Of a stretch of DNA of 39,859 bases, positions 15,657-25,373 are shown piece after piece (position 1 is the first letter of the stretch; every line of letters begins with the position of its first letter). This stretch comes from Caulobacter sp. 32-67-35. Lineage in GTDB: Bacteria; Pseudomonadota; Alphaproteobacteria; Caulobacterales; Caulobacteraceae. The notes beneath the pieces were generated by a model. The model made no database searches and was not told the origin of the DNA. It was given only the letters and a program-made list of their open reading frames with translations. A program made the translations under genes and the position numbers. Where the stretch lies: the NCBI GenBank assembly GCA_002280875.1, contig NCEV01000059.1:1-39859 (forward strand), given 5' to 3'.

Positions 15657-16643
15657 CTATTGCTGCTGCTGTTGCTGCTGCTGATGAACGTCCTGTCGCA
15701 GGGCTTCGGCGTTCTCCGGGCGGCGTCGGCCGCCGGCGAAGTTGGGTCGCGCCATGCGAAGGAACTCTGGCTCCGCCAGGGCAGCACGGGCCCGGCGCAC
15801 GGAAACGCCCACCGCCAGCTCGCTGTCTGAGTCACCCTTGTAGACGCCGCGCGACGGGGTGACGTCGCCATAGTCGCGACCCACCGCAACAGCCACGTGC
15901 CGCTCGCCGGTCATCATGTTGTTGGTCGGATCAAACCCGACCCAGCGCAGGCTGGGCAGGAAAACCTCGACCCAGGCATGGGTGGCGTCCGGGTCAGAGC
16001 GGTCGCCCGCGTCGCGGTCGGTGAACAGGTAGCCTGAGACGTAGCGCGCCGGAATGTTCCACGACCGGCAGATCGCCAGCATGATGTGGGCAAAGTCCTG
16101 GCAGACCCCGCGCCCGGCGCTCAGGGCCAGGTCGATGGGGCTGTCGGCGTCGGTGACGCCAGGCTGGTACTCGAACGCCTGATAGATGGTCTCCGAAAGC
16201 ACCCGCATCGCCGTCAGCGGATCCTTGCGGCGCAGGTCTTCCAGATTGTGCTCGTTGACGAAGGCTTCCAGCCCCTCGGTGGTCTGGACAAAGCCGTGCA
16301 TCCGCAGAAAGTCGAAGCACTCGCCGCGCACGAACTCGCTGCGCAGCCGGTCCCATTCACCCATATCGAGGGCCTGGGGTCGTTCGCTCGGAGCCTCGGT
16401 TTCGACCGCCGAGCGGGCGACGATGGTCAGCTTGTCGTGCGGCTGGGGCACGTCGAAATGATAGACCGCGTTGCCGAAGCTGTCGGCGTAGGAGAACACC
16501 TGCGCCGCGGGATTAAGGTCCAGCTCGAAGCTGATCAGGCGCTGGCGAGCCGTCTTCTGGGGCTGCATCCACAGCTCCATCAGGCTTTCCCGAACCGGGC
16601 GCTCGTAGTGGTACTGCGTGACGTGGCGAATTTCGAGGAGCAC
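15657..16643 (-). CDS. Transglutaminase-like protein of the ATP-grasp/alpha-E cluster
   Basis: 328 residues from a GTG start (MLLEIRHVTQYHYERPV), chosen because AAGGA stands seven bases upstream and the N-terminus then matches the family; the upstream open frame is not needed. The N-terminal domain (about 1-120) is the beta-rich region of bacterial transglutaminase-like proteins. The catalytic triad is Cys181 (GRGVCQDFAH), His222 (ATHAWVEV) and Asp238 (GFDPTN). The C-terminus ends in eight glutamines. It is the third gene of an operon with a circularly permuted ATP-grasp and an alpha-E protein, an association known in many bacteria and thought to make or modify a peptide or amide-linked product. 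The exact reaction, hydrolysis or acyl transfer, is unknown. Confidence 0.88.
   Translation of the reverse strand: MLLEIRHVTQYHYERPVRESLMELWMQPQKTARQRLISFELDLNPAAQVFSYADSFGNAVYHFDVPQPHDKLTIVARSAVETEAPSERPQALDMGEWDRLRSEFVRGECFDFLRMHGFVQTTEGLEAFVNEHNLEDLRRKDPLTAMRVLSETIYQAFEYQPGVTDADSPIDLALSAGRGVCQDFAHIMLAICRSWNIPARYVSGYLFTDRDAGDRSDPDATHAWVEVFLPSLRWVGFDPTNNMMTGERHVAVAVGRDYGDVTPSRGVYKGDSDSELAVGVSVRRARAALAEPEFLRMARPNFAGGRRRPENAEALRQDVHQQQQQQQQ
15660..15683 (-). repeat. CAG/CAA trinucleotide repeat (Gln8) at the transglutaminase C-terminus
   Basis: On the minus strand the last eight codons before the TAG are three CAG, CAA, three CAG, CAA. They encode a terminal run of eight glutamines. Perfect trinucleotide runs are prone to slippage, and a length change here would stay in frame and alter only the protein tail. 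Confidence 0.9.
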
Positions 16644-16653
16644 TGGGGAGTCC

Positions 16654-17538
16654 TTACTGGGTCGCGTGACGGGCGCCGAAACCCAAGGCGCCGGCCCCCT
16701 GGTTTTCCAGCTCATTGATGTCAGCAAACTGCAGTCTGGCCTTCAGGCGTCCGGCGATCCGTTCAGGACCGGCGCCAGCCCCGTCGCCGCCGGCGCGGCG
16801 CGCCAGTACGCTGAGATTGGCCTCGATCTGCGAGGTGGCGAAACGGATCGAGCGGGGGAAGTCCTCGTCGAAGACCAGGAACTCCAGGATGTGCCGGGGC
16901 TCGATCTCGGCGGTGTAGACCCGCAGATAGGGCTCCAGGGCGCAGGCCATGCGCAGCAGACTGACCAGGGCGATATGGTCGTTGATCTGCCGGCCGGGCG
17001 TCTCGGCGAAACACACCTCCAGCAGGCGTGAAACCAGCTGGGCGCGCTCCAGATACATGCCCAGCATCATGAAACGCCAGCTCTCGCCGTGGCTCATGGT
17101 GGTGTCGGCAGCGCCCTTGAACAGGTGCAGGTCGGCGATCACGTCATGCAGGAAGGTGGTCGAGCCGTCGGCGAAGTCGCGCCTGGCGTTTTCGTCGGTG
17201 ACCTTGAGATACAGAAGGTTCAGCCGCTCCCAGGTTTCGGTCGTGATCTGGTCGCGCACCTGGCGGGCGTTTTCGCGGGCGCGCGATAGCGACGAGACGA
17301 CGGAATTGTCGTCGGCGCGGTCAAGCACCAGGGCCTCTGCGGCCTCGAACGAGCCGATGGCGCTGCTCACTTCGGGCTCGCCGACAGCGGAGAGGGCGAT
17401 CCACACCGCCTGCACGCCCGAATCGGTCTGATCCAGGGTGGCGTTCAGCATGACGCTGGACAATCGCGACAGGTGTTCGGCGCGTTCGATGTATCGACCG
17501 AGCCAGTAGAGACTATCGGCAACCCGGGCGAGCATCAT
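16654..17538 (-). CDS. Alpha-E domain protein (DUF403)
   Basis: 294 residues, almost entirely helical. It begins with the family signature MMLARVADSLYWLGRYIERAEHLSRL, and the motifs SHGESWRFMMLGMYLERAQ and FLVFDEDFPRSIRF are characteristic of alpha-E proteins. No catalytic residues are known for this family; it accompanies circularly permuted ATP-grasp enzymes and transglutaminases and may be a scaffold or assist ligation. Its start overlaps the ATP-grasp stop by four bases and the transglutaminase start lies ten bases downstream, so the three genes are one transcription unit. Family assignment is secure, biochemical role unknown. Confidence 0.9.
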   Translation of the reverse strand: MMLARVADSLYWLGRYIERAEHLSRLSSVMLNATLDQTDSGVQAVWIALSAVGEPEVSSAIGSFEAAEALVLDRADDNSVVSSLSRARENARQVRDQITTETWERLNLLYLKVTDENARRDFADGSTTFLHDVIADLHLFKGAADTTMSHGESWRFMMLGMYLERAQLVSRLLEVCFAETPGRQINDHIALVSLLRMACALEPYLRVYTAEIEPRHILEFLVFDEDFPRSIRFATSQIEANLSVLARRAGGDGAGAGPERIAGRLKARLQFADINELENQGAGALGFGARHATQ

Positions 17539-19070
17539 GGGCGTACGCCTCCATTGCCGGGACTTGCGCTGTGGGCGTGATTGTCGTCGGCCAATACCCA
17601 GGTGTCCTTCGAACCGCCGCCCTGGCTGGAATTGACCACCAGTGAACCGCGTTTCAGAGCCACGCGCGTGAGCGCGCCGGGCGTAACGACGGTTTTCTCG
17701 CCGGACAGGATGAAGGGGCGCAGATCGACGTGGCGCGGCTCGATCCGACCATCAACGAGGCATGGCGCGGTCGACAGCTGGATGGTCGGCTGGGCGATGT
17801 AGTTATCGGGATCGGCCTTGATGACGATGGCGAACTCGTCGCGCTCCTTCTGGGTGGCGTGCGGGCCGACCAGCATGCCGTAGCCGCCCGAGGCGCCCAC
17901 GGCCTTGACCACCAGCTTGTCCAGATTGGCCAGCACATAGCCCATCTGGGTCGGCTCCCGGCATAGGAAGGTCTCGATATTGGGCAGGATGGCGTCCTGG
18001 CCCAGGTAGTATTTGATGATCTCCGGCACATAGGCATAGACGGCCTTGTCGTCGGCGACGCCGGTGCCGGGCGCATTGCAGATCACCACATTGCCGGCGC
18101 GATAGGCGTTGAACAGGCCCGCGGCGCCCAGCGACGAATCCCGCCGGAAGGTGAGGGGATCGATGAAGTCGTCGTCGACCCGGCGATAGATCACGTCCAC
18201 CCGGCGGATGCCGGTGGTGGTGCGCATGTAGACCATGTTGTCATGGACCACGAGATCGCGACCCTCGACCAGTGGCACGCCCATCAGCCGCGCCAGATAG
18301 GCATGCTCATAATAGGCCGAGTTGTAGACGCCGGGCGTCAGCACCACGACCTGCGGATTGGGCCGCCACTCGGGGCTCATGCTTTTCAGCGTGGCGAGCA
18401 ACAGGTCGGGATAGCGCTCGACCGGCCGCACCCCGGCGGCGCGATAGGTGCCGGGGAAGGTGCGCTTGGCCGCGTCGCGATTGGCCAGCATGTAGGAGAC
18501 GCCCGAGGGCACCCGCAGATTGTCCTCCAGCACCGCAAACTGCCCGTCCTGGCAGCGGATCAGGTCGCTGCCGCAGACATTGGCGTAGGATTTGTGCGGC
18601 ACATAGATGTGCTGCATCTCGCGGCGATACGACGGCGCCCCCAGCACCAGTTCGCGTGGCACCACCCCGTCCATCAGGATCTGCTGGTCGCCATAGATGT
18701 CGTCCAGGAACAGGTTCAGGGCCAGGAGGCGCTGGGTCAGGCCCGCTTCGATCTGGGCCCATTCGGTGGCCGGGATGATGCGCGGGAAAAGATCGGTCGG
18801 AATGATCCGCTCGGTTGTGCTCTCGCCGCCATAGACCGTGAAGGTGATGCCCTGCAGCAGGAACGACCGTTCCAGCGTCTGCTGCCGTTCCGCCAACTCA
18901 TCGCCGCCCAGCGTCGACATGCGGGCGTGCAGCGGATCGTAGTGCGAGCGCACCGCGCCATCGGGCGCGAACATCTCGTCATAGGCGACGCCCGGCAGAT
19001 ACGCCGCCTCGGTCATCGGCAAGGTCGGAGCCTCAAGATCTTGAATTTTCGCCGCCACGCCTTCGTCCAC
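17535..19070 (-). CDS. Circularly permuted ATP-grasp protein
   Basis: 511 residues, first gene of the ATP-grasp / alpha-E / transglutaminase operon. It has the family features YDEMF near residue 32, the domain around LFPRIIPATEW and LNLFLDDIYGDQQIL, and nucleotide- and metal-binding segments such as VLEDNLRVPSGVSYML and VVKAVGASGGYGMLVG, ending with QPTIQLSTAP and a C-terminal Gly/Ser-rich loop (SSQGGGS). Such enzymes are expected to form amide bonds using ATP through an acyl-phosphate. The substrate is not known. The start is uncertain: GTG 19070 is used, but no good ribosome site precedes it, and a start at the ATG of MTEAAYLPG is possible. It is divergent from tamA. Confidence 0.9.
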   Translation of the reverse strand: MDEGVAAKIQDLEAPTLPMTEAAYLPGVAYDEMFAPDGAVRSHYDPLHARMSTLGGDELAERQQTLERSFLLQGITFTVYGGESTTERIIPTDLFPRIIPATEWAQIEAGLTQRLLALNLFLDDIYGDQQILMDGVVPRELVLGAPSYRREMQHIYVPHKSYANVCGSDLIRCQDGQFAVLEDNLRVPSGVSYMLANRDAAKRTFPGTYRAAGVRPVERYPDLLLATLKSMSPEWRPNPQVVVLTPGVYNSAYYEHAYLARLMGVPLVEGRDLVVHDNMVYMRTTTGIRRVDVIYRRVDDDFIDPLTFRRDSSLGAAGLFNAYRAGNVVICNAPGTGVADDKAVYAYVPEIIKYYLGQDAILPNIETFLCREPTQMGYVLANLDKLVVKAVGASGGYGMLVGPHATQKERDEFAIVIKADPDNYIAQPTIQLSTAPCLVDGRIEPRHVDLRPFILSGEKTVVTPGALTRVALKRGSLVVNSSQGGGSKDTWVLADDNHAHSASPGNGGVRP

Positions 19071-19312
19071 GCTTGTTCGCCTTGGGTCTGCGTCGAGTCA
19101 GACGCGCCATGAGCACCCTAGAACGGCGCGGCGTCTGAAGTCGGTGATTTTCTTTATCGCCGCGCCAATGCGCACGACTGCCTGTCATTTGGGCGCCTTT
19201 TTCCCGAGTAGGGAAGCGCTCGCCGTCTTGCGTCCCGCGCATTTACGGCCGTGACAGCGGCGTGACCGGCGACTACAGGGGGAGCGGGGGCGCTCCGCGC
19301 GGGGATTACGGC

Positions 19313-21097
19313 TTGGTGCGTAGACGATTGGCCCTCGGGATCGCGACAGCAGCATGGCTGGCTGCTGGCGGCGCGTGGGCTGACGAGCCTTCAGCGACGA
19401 TCACCGGGGTAGAAGACAGGGCGCTGCGCGAGGCCATCCTTCGCGTGCTTTCCACATCCAGGAGCGCGCCCCAGAGCCGCGCCGAAGCGCGCCGCCGGGC
19501 CCGGGACGCGGGCGACGACGTGGTCGCCGTGCTGCGCGCCGAGGGCTACTACGCCTATGCCGTTGAACCCGACATCAGCGAAGGCGATCCGCCGCGCGGC
19601 GTGGTCAAGGTCACGCCAGGACCGGTCTTCGTGCTGGCCAATCCCAATATCGTCTGGAGGGGCGCGCCGCCCGATGAGGGCGTGGGCCAGAGGGCCACAG
19701 CGGCCATGCGCCTCGTCCCGGGCGAGCCGGGCCGCGCCGTCGATATTCTCGGGGCCGAGGGTCGGGTGGTCGCCCAGGTCCAGCAACTGGGCTATGCCGA
19801 TGTCGCCGCCGAACCCCGCGAGGTCATTGTCGATCACGCCGACAAGACGGTGCGTCCCACCTTCAACATCGCGGCCGGCGACCTGACGCGCCTGGACGGC
19901 GTGGAGCTGGTCACAAAAGGGCGGAGCAACCCGGTCTGGGTGGCCCATCTGACGCCGTGGCAGTCTGGCGATGTCTATGATCCCGAGGCTATCGCCGAGC
20001 TGGAGCGCCGGCTGCGGGACACGGCGGTCTATGACTCGGTGTCGGTTTCCATCGCGCCGCGCGACAAGGTCCTGCCGGACGGCCGTCGTCCCGTCATCGT
20101 CACCCTGGCGGATAGGCCGGAACGCACCATCGAGCTGGGCGCGGGCTATTCGACCAGCGAGGGCCCGGGCGTGGATGCGCGCCTGATCCGCTACAACCGT
20201 CTGCGCCGGGCCGACACCACGACCTATACGGCGCGCCTGGCCAAGCTGGAACAGCGCGTCGAGGGGCAGGTGGCCCTGCCGCACTGGCGCAAGCCCCGGC
20301 AGACCTTGAAGATGAATGCGGCGGTCTTTCGCGAAACCACGGACGCCTATGATGAAACCGGGGCGACGATCAGCGCCGACCTGACCCAGCGCCGCATGAC
20401 CACCTCATACCATACCTACGGTGTGGCGCTCGACCTGTCGCAGTCCGAGCAACTGGAGGCGGCGCGCGGGAGCGCGGTCAGGGAAACCCTCAACCTGGCG
20501 ACCCTGACCGTTCTGGGCGCCCTGGCGTGGGATCAGTCGGACAACATCCTGGATCCAACGCGGGGCTGGCGATTCGAGGCGCGCGCCGAGCCCACGACCA
20601 GCTTTGGCGACACCACCCTGGCCTATCTGAAGGCTCAGGTTCAGGGCTCGGCCTATCTGCCGTTTGGCGAAGGCGCCACCACCGTTCTGGCGGGCCGGGT
20701 AAAGGTGGGGGCGATCTTCGGGGCCCTGGTCTCCGAGATCCCCGCGTCACGCCGCCTGTTTTCCGGCGGCGGCGGCTCGGTGCGGGGCTACGCCTATCAG
20801 GCCATCGGTCCGCGGCTGTCCGACAATACGCCGCAGGGCGGCGTCTCGCTGTTCGAAACCTCGTTGGAGGTCCGCCATCGCTTCACCGAGCGCTGGGGCG
20901 GCGTGGCCTTCATCGACGCCGGCGCCATCGGCCCGGAGCGCAAGCCCGACACTGAGGATTTCCGCTTCGGCGCCGGGGTCGGCGTCCGCTACGACCTGGG
21001 CTTTGGCCCGATCCGGGCCGACATCGCCATCCCGCTGGGCAAGCGCTCGGGCGACCCGGCCTTTCAGATCTATCTCAGCATCGGGCAAAGCTTTTGA
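19313..21097 (+). CDS. tamA: Omp85-family outer-membrane assembly protein TamA
   Basis: 594 residues from TTG 19313, chosen because GGGGA lies seven bases upstream and the protein then opens with a normal signal peptide (MVRRRLALGIATAAWLAAGG, AWA-D); the frame is open further up to a GTG at 19262 that lacks a ribosome site. N-terminal POTRA-type repeats (about 25-265) include VVAVLRAEGYYAYAVEPDI and LRDTAVYDSVSVSI. The remainder is a 16-strand-type barrel with the GGGGSVRGYAYQ loop, an Omp85 VRG(F/Y) signature, and a terminal aromatic strand ending QSF. With TamB it helps insert autotransporters and other outer-membrane proteins. tamB follows with a TTGA overlap. Confidence 0.92.
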   Translation: MVRRRLALGIATAAWLAAGGAWADEPSATITGVEDRALREAILRVLSTSRSAPQSRAEARRRARDAGDDVVAVLRAEGYYAYAVEPDISEGDPPRGVVKVTPGPVFVLANPNIVWRGAPPDEGVGQRATAAMRLVPGEPGRAVDILGAEGRVVAQVQQLGYADVAAEPREVIVDHADKTVRPTFNIAAGDLTRLDGVELVTKGRSNPVWVAHLTPWQSGDVYDPEAIAELERRLRDTAVYDSVSVSIAPRDKVLPDGRRPVIVTLADRPERTIELGAGYSTSEGPGVDARLIRYNRLRRADTTTYTARLAKLEQRVEGQVALPHWRKPRQTLKMNAAVFRETTDAYDETGATISADLTQRRMTTSYHTYGVALDLSQSEQLEAARGSAVRETLNLATLTVLGALAWDQSDNILDPTRGWRFEARAEPTTSFGDTTLAYLKAQVQGSAYLPFGEGATTVLAGRVKVGAIFGALVSEIPASRRLFSGGGGSVRGYAYQAIGPRLSDNTPQGGVSLFETSLEVRHRFTERWGGVAFIDAGAIGPERKPDTEDFRFGAGVGVRYDLGFGPIRADIAIPLGKRSGDPAFQIYLSIGQSF

Positions 21098-24000
21098 CCG
21101 ACGCGCCCGAGCATCCCATCGAAGACGCGGTTGAGGAGGCGGTCGAGACCGTCGTCGAGGTCGCCAGGAAGGTCGGCGGACCCGGCTGGCTGATGATCGT
21201 CTCGCTGATCGCGGTGCTGATCGTCGCGGTGTTCTTTGGCGGTCTGCGTTACGTCCCGATCACCCCCCAGGGCCGCATGTTCCTGGAGGCCCGGGCCAGC
21301 GGCCTGAAGCTGGGCCGCATCGGGCGACTGAAGATCGAGGGTCTTTCCGGCGACATCTGGAAGGATTTTGCTGTTCGCCGCCTGACTATCGTCGACGAGA
21401 AGGGCGTGTGGCTGGAAGCCCATGATGTCCGCGTCGCCTGGCGGCCGACCGAGCTCTTTGGCCGGCGGTTCCATGCCGAACGGGTCGACGCCCGTGAGGT
21501 TGTCGTGCTGCGTCGCCCCACCCTGACGCCCAAAGGCAAGTCCGGGGCCGCGCCGGTGTCGGTGGACATCGACGCCTTTGCGCTTCGCCTGATCACACGG
21601 CCCGAGTTCAGCCGGCAGGCGGGCGACTTCGATGTCAACGGCGCCTTCGAGATGGCCAGGCTGGGCGGAAAGACGGGCAAGATCGATGTGGCCAGTCGGC
21701 TGCACCGGGGCGACCGCCTGACCCTGGACTTCGATCTTGGTCGCAAGGACACCCTGCGCCTGAACGCCGTCGCGGTTGAGGCCAATGGCGGCGCCATCGC
21801 CGGCGCCCTAGGCCTGCCGGTGGACCGCTCGTTCGACCTGAAGGCCAAGGCCGACGGGGCGATGAGCAAGGGCGCGTTCAGTGTCACCGCGCGGACCGGC
21901 AAGGATGTTCCGCTCGACGCGACCGGCGCCTGGGACGCAGAGGGAGGCTCGGCGCGGGGCCGCATCGACCTGGGCGCCTCCACCCTGACGCGCCGACTGG
22001 AGACCATGTTCGGCCCGGACGCCGCCTTCACCGTTGAGGGTCGCAAGGCGTCGGGCGGACTCTACGACCTGACAACCCAGATCCGCGCCGAGAACCTTGT
22101 TCTGGACTCCCGCGGCCTGGCAGACATCGGCAAGCGGCGGACCGGGCCGGACGGCCTGCCGTTCACCGCGAAAATCGGTTCGCTGAAGCGGGTGGTGTCG
22201 ATCCCCGAGATGGGGGCGGGGCTGCTCAAGGGCCGGGTTCGCCTCGATTCCAGTGGCTTTGCCGTCGAGGGTGACGCCGATGTCTCCAACCTGTCGCTGC
22301 TGGGCTATCGCCTGGCGCGGGTCACCGGGCCGGCCATGGTGCGATGGTCAAAAGGCGAGCTGACAATCAAGGCCGAGGCCGCTGGCCAGGGCGGGGGAGG
22401 CGACGGCGTGCTGGCGGTTCTGGGCGCCAACCCCAAGGCGACGTTCGAGGGGGCGCGCCAGAAGGACGGCCGGTTCCTGATCCGCTCAGCCAAGGTCACC
22501 GGCCCCAACCTTGTGGTCACCGGCGAGGGCGACCGGGGCATTCTGGGGGGGCTGAACTTCAAGGGCGAGGCCAGGGTCGCCAGTCTGGCGCCGATCCGCG
22601 CCGGCGCGCGCGGCGGGCTGGCCGCCAAGTGGTCGGCGAGCAGCGCCAACGGCAAGCCCTGGGCTTTCACACTCGACGCGCGCGGGCAGGACTTCGCATT
22701 GGGCCTGGCCGAACTGGACCGGCTGCTGGGCAAGGCGCCGCGCCTGTCGGGCAAGGGCGCCTGGAACGCGGGCGTGCTCTCCATCGCCAACGCCAGGCTG
22801 GAAGGCGCGGCGGCCGAGGTCCGCACCTCCGGCGCCATGCAGCGCGACGGCGGCCTGGGCTTCAAGCTGGACTGGACGGCCACGGGGCCGTTCCGCGCCG
22901 GACCTGTCGAGGTGTCGGGCAAGGCCAAGGGCGATGGCGCGATCACGGGAACCCTGTCCGCGCCCAAGGCCGACCTGACCGCTGATTTCGACGCCATCGA
23001 CCTGCCCAGACTGCCCCTGACCAAGGCCCGTCTGGCCTTGACCTTCGCCCGCACGCCGAGCGGCGCGGACGGCGTTGCGCGACTGACCGGACAGAGCGCC
23101 TATGGGCCCGCCAAGGCCGGCGCAGCGTTCCGCTTCGCGACGGGGGGCCTCGATCTCAGCGACGTTGATATCGACGCTGGCGGCGCCAAGGCGACGGGTT
23201 CGGTCTCGCTGCGCGGTCGCAATCCGGCCTCGGCGGACCTCGAGGTCGCTGTCGGTCCCGGCGCGTTCCTGCCCCAGGGGCGCGTGTCGGGGTCCGCCCG
23301 GATCGTCGATGCGCCGGGCGGCGGTCGGGCGACCCTGGACCTGACGGCCGAGGATATCGCCAGTGGGACCTGGAAAGTGCGGACCGCCCGGATCAGGGCG
23401 GATGGTCCCATGGCCAACCTCCCGCTGACCGTCGACGGCCAGGGCGTGGCGCCCGGCGGGCGCTGGCGCGTGGCTGGCTCGGGGAGCCTAGCGCAAGTCG
23501 GCGAGACCTACGCTCTGTCGCTGGACGCCGCCGGGCGTATGGGACGGACCGACATCAAGACCCGCGAAGCGGCGCGGGTGCGCTTCGGCGGGGTCTCGAC
23601 CGTCGCGCGTCTGCGCTTGCTGATCGGCGACGGCAAGGCCGACCTCGACGCCGACCTGGGCGGCCAGAGCGCCAGCCTAAGGGCGCGGCTGGACGGTGTG
23701 AGCCTTACGGCTTTCGATCCCGACCTTGCAGGCGACATCGACGGGACCTTCAATCTGAACGGCCAGGGCGAGACGCTGCTGGGCGACTTCGCGGCCAAGC
23801 TGACGGGCGCGCGGGAGCGCGGCTCGAAGATCGAGCAGTCGCTGGACGCCCAGATCCAGGGCCAGCTGAAGGACCGCGTGCTGGACATCGTGGCCAATGG
23901 CGCCAACCGTCAGGGCCTGAAGGCCGAAGCCCGGCTGCAGCTGCCGGCCGAGGCCTCGGCCAAGCCGCTTCGTCTGGCGATCAATCGCACGCGGCCGGTG

Positions 24001-25272
24001 ATGGGAACCTTCAAGGCCCAGGGCGAGATCAAGCCGCTATGGGACCTGTTGCTGGGTCCGGAGCGCTCGCTTTCGGGCAAGATCGACGCCGAAGGCACGC
24101 TGGCGGGCACCCTGGCCGATCCTCGGCTGGTAGGCCGGGCCGCGCTCGACGACGGCGGGTTCGAAGAGGGCCAGACGGGGCTGCGGCTGCGCAAGATTAC
24201 CTTGCGGATGCAACTGGCTGATAACGCCATCGATGTGAGCGAGGCCACGGCCGAGGATGGTGGGAGCGGGTCGGTCACGGGCGGGGGGCGCATCAGCCTC
24301 AATCGAGAGGGTGTCAGCAGCTTCAAGCTGAATCTTGCCGGTTTCCAGCTGATCGACAACGACCTGGCGACGGCGACCGCCACCGGACAGGCCACCGTCA
24401 ACCGCTCGGCCGACGGCAAGGTCAAGCTGAGCGGCGACCTGACCATCGACCGCGCCGACGTCTCGGCTCAAAGCAAGACCCCGGCCGGTGTCGTCAACAT
24501 GGATGTCATCGAACGCAATCGACCCACGGAACTGGACCAGGGCGCGCAGCCGCGCCGACCCAGCCCCGGCGGCGGCATCGCACTGGATATCAACCTGACC
24601 GCGCCACGCCGCGTGTTCGTGAAGGGCCGGGGGCTGGACGTCGAGCTGTCGCTGGACGCCCATGTCGGCGGAACGACGTTTGCCCCGCGCCTGGACGGCG
24701 TGGCGCGGATGGTGCGCGGCGAGTACGACTTCGCCGGCAAGCGCTTTGAGTTCGACGACAACGGCGTGGTGACGCTGTCCACCCAGCTGGACCGCATTCG
24801 CCTGAACCTGAGCGCCCGACGTGAGGACTCGTCCCTGACCGCCATCATCAGGGTTCAGGGCACCGCGGCCAAGCCCGAGATCACCCTGACCTCGACCCCG
24901 GAACTGCCCAGCGACGAGGTGCTGAGCCAGGTGCTGTTCGGCGCCTCGGCCGCGCAGCTGTCGCCTATCGAAGCGGCGCAGCTGGCTTCGGCCCTGGCGG
25001 CGCTGGCGGGCGGCGGCGGCTTCGACGTGATCGGCAACCTGCGCAGCTTCGCGCGGCTTGATCGTCTCGCCTTTGCCGAAGGCGCGGCGGGTATGACGGT
25101 GGCCGGCGGCAAGTACGTCACCGACGATGTCTATCTGGAGATCATCGGCGGCGGGCGCGAAGGCCCCGAGGCCCAGGTCGAGTGGCGCATTCGCCGGACC
25201 CTGTCGCTGGTGTCCCGGATCGGCGGTCAGGGCGACGCCAAGCTTTCCGTCCGCTGGCGAAAGGACTATTAG
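21094..25272 (+). CDS. tamB: Translocation and assembly module protein TamB
   Basis: 1392 residues starting at the TTG that overlaps the tamA stop. A cytoplasmic N-terminus rich in Glu is followed by one membrane helix (about 31-50, WLMIVSLIAVLIVAVFFGG). A very long repetitive beta region then spans the periplasm, with many alternating Gly/Ala/Leu strands of the AsmA-like TamB type. The C-terminal TamB (DUF490) domain (about 1030-1392) includes MVRGEYDFAGKRFEFDDNGVV, TSTPELPSDEVLSQVLFG and the closing VSRIGGQGDAKLSVRWRKDY. It is expected to bridge the membranes and cooperate with TamA; related proteins move phospholipids to the outer membrane. It is co-expressed with tamA. Confidence 0.93.
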   Translation: MTDAPEHPIEDAVEEAVETVVEVARKVGGPGWLMIVSLIAVLIVAVFFGGLRYVPITPQGRMFLEARASGLKLGRIGRLKIEGLSGDIWKDFAVRRLTIVDEKGVWLEAHDVRVAWRPTELFGRRFHAERVDAREVVVLRRPTLTPKGKSGAAPVSVDIDAFALRLITRPEFSRQAGDFDVNGAFEMARLGGKTGKIDVASRLHRGDRLTLDFDLGRKDTLRLNAVAVEANGGAIAGALGLPVDRSFDLKAKADGAMSKGAFSVTARTGKDVPLDATGAWDAEGGSARGRIDLGASTLTRRLETMFGPDAAFTVEGRKASGGLYDLTTQIRAENLVLDSRGLADIGKRRTGPDGLPFTAKIGSLKRVVSIPEMGAGLLKGRVRLDSSGFAVEGDADVSNLSLLGYRLARVTGPAMVRWSKGELTIKAEAAGQGGGGDGVLAVLGANPKATFEGARQKDGRFLIRSAKVTGPNLVVTGEGDRGILGGLNFKGEARVASLAPIRAGARGGLAAKWSASSANGKPWAFTLDARGQDFALGLAELDRLLGKAPRLSGKGAWNAGVLSIANARLEGAAAEVRTSGAMQRDGGLGFKLDWTATGPFRAGPVEVSGKAKGDGAITGTLSAPKADLTADFDAIDLPRLPLTKARLALTFARTPSGADGVARLTGQSAYGPAKAGAAFRFATGGLDLSDVDIDAGGAKATGSVSLRGRNPASADLEVAVGPGAFLPQGRVSGSARIVDAPGGGRATLDLTAEDIASGTWKVRTARIRADGPMANLPLTVDGQGVAPGGRWRVAGSGSLAQVGETYALSLDAAGRMGRTDIKTREAARVRFGGVSTVARLRLLIGDGKADLDADLGGQSASLRARLDGVSLTAFDPDLAGDIDGTFNLNGQGETLLGDFAAKLTGARERGSKIEQSLDAQIQGQLKDRVLDIVANGANRQGLKAEARLQLPAEASAKPLRLAINRTRPVMGTFKAQGEIKPLWDLLLGPERSLSGKIDAEGTLAGTLADPRLVGRAALDDGGFEEGQTGLRLRKITLRMQLADNAIDVSEATAEDGGSGSVTGGGRISLNREGVSSFKLNLAGFQLIDNDLATATATGQATVNRSADGKVKLSGDLTIDRADVSAQSKTPAGVVNMDVIERNRPTELDQGAQPRRPSPGGGIALDINLTAPRRVFVKGRGLDVELSLDAHVGGTTFAPRLDGVARMVRGEYDFAGKRFEFDDNGVVTLSTQLDRIRLNLSARREDSSLTAIIRVQGTAAKPEITLTSTPELPSDEVLSQVLFGASAAQLSPIEAAQLASALAALAGGGGFDVIGNLRSFARLDRLAFAEGAAGMTVAGGKYVTDDVYLEIIGGGREGPEAQVEWRIRRTLSLVSRIGGQGDAKLSVRWRKDY

Positions 25273-25373
25273 AGGGCAAGGCTGTTGCGCGGGCGCCCGG
25301 TTACCTCATCAGAGGAAGCACGTTTTACCCGCGGCCCTTGGTTTATCGTGACTGAGGGAGGAACGGCATATCC

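Noticed and set aside
19201-19215. TTCCC/GGGAA stem between the ATP-grasp operon and tamA
   Set aside because: Only five base pairs; no neighbouring motif supports a function.
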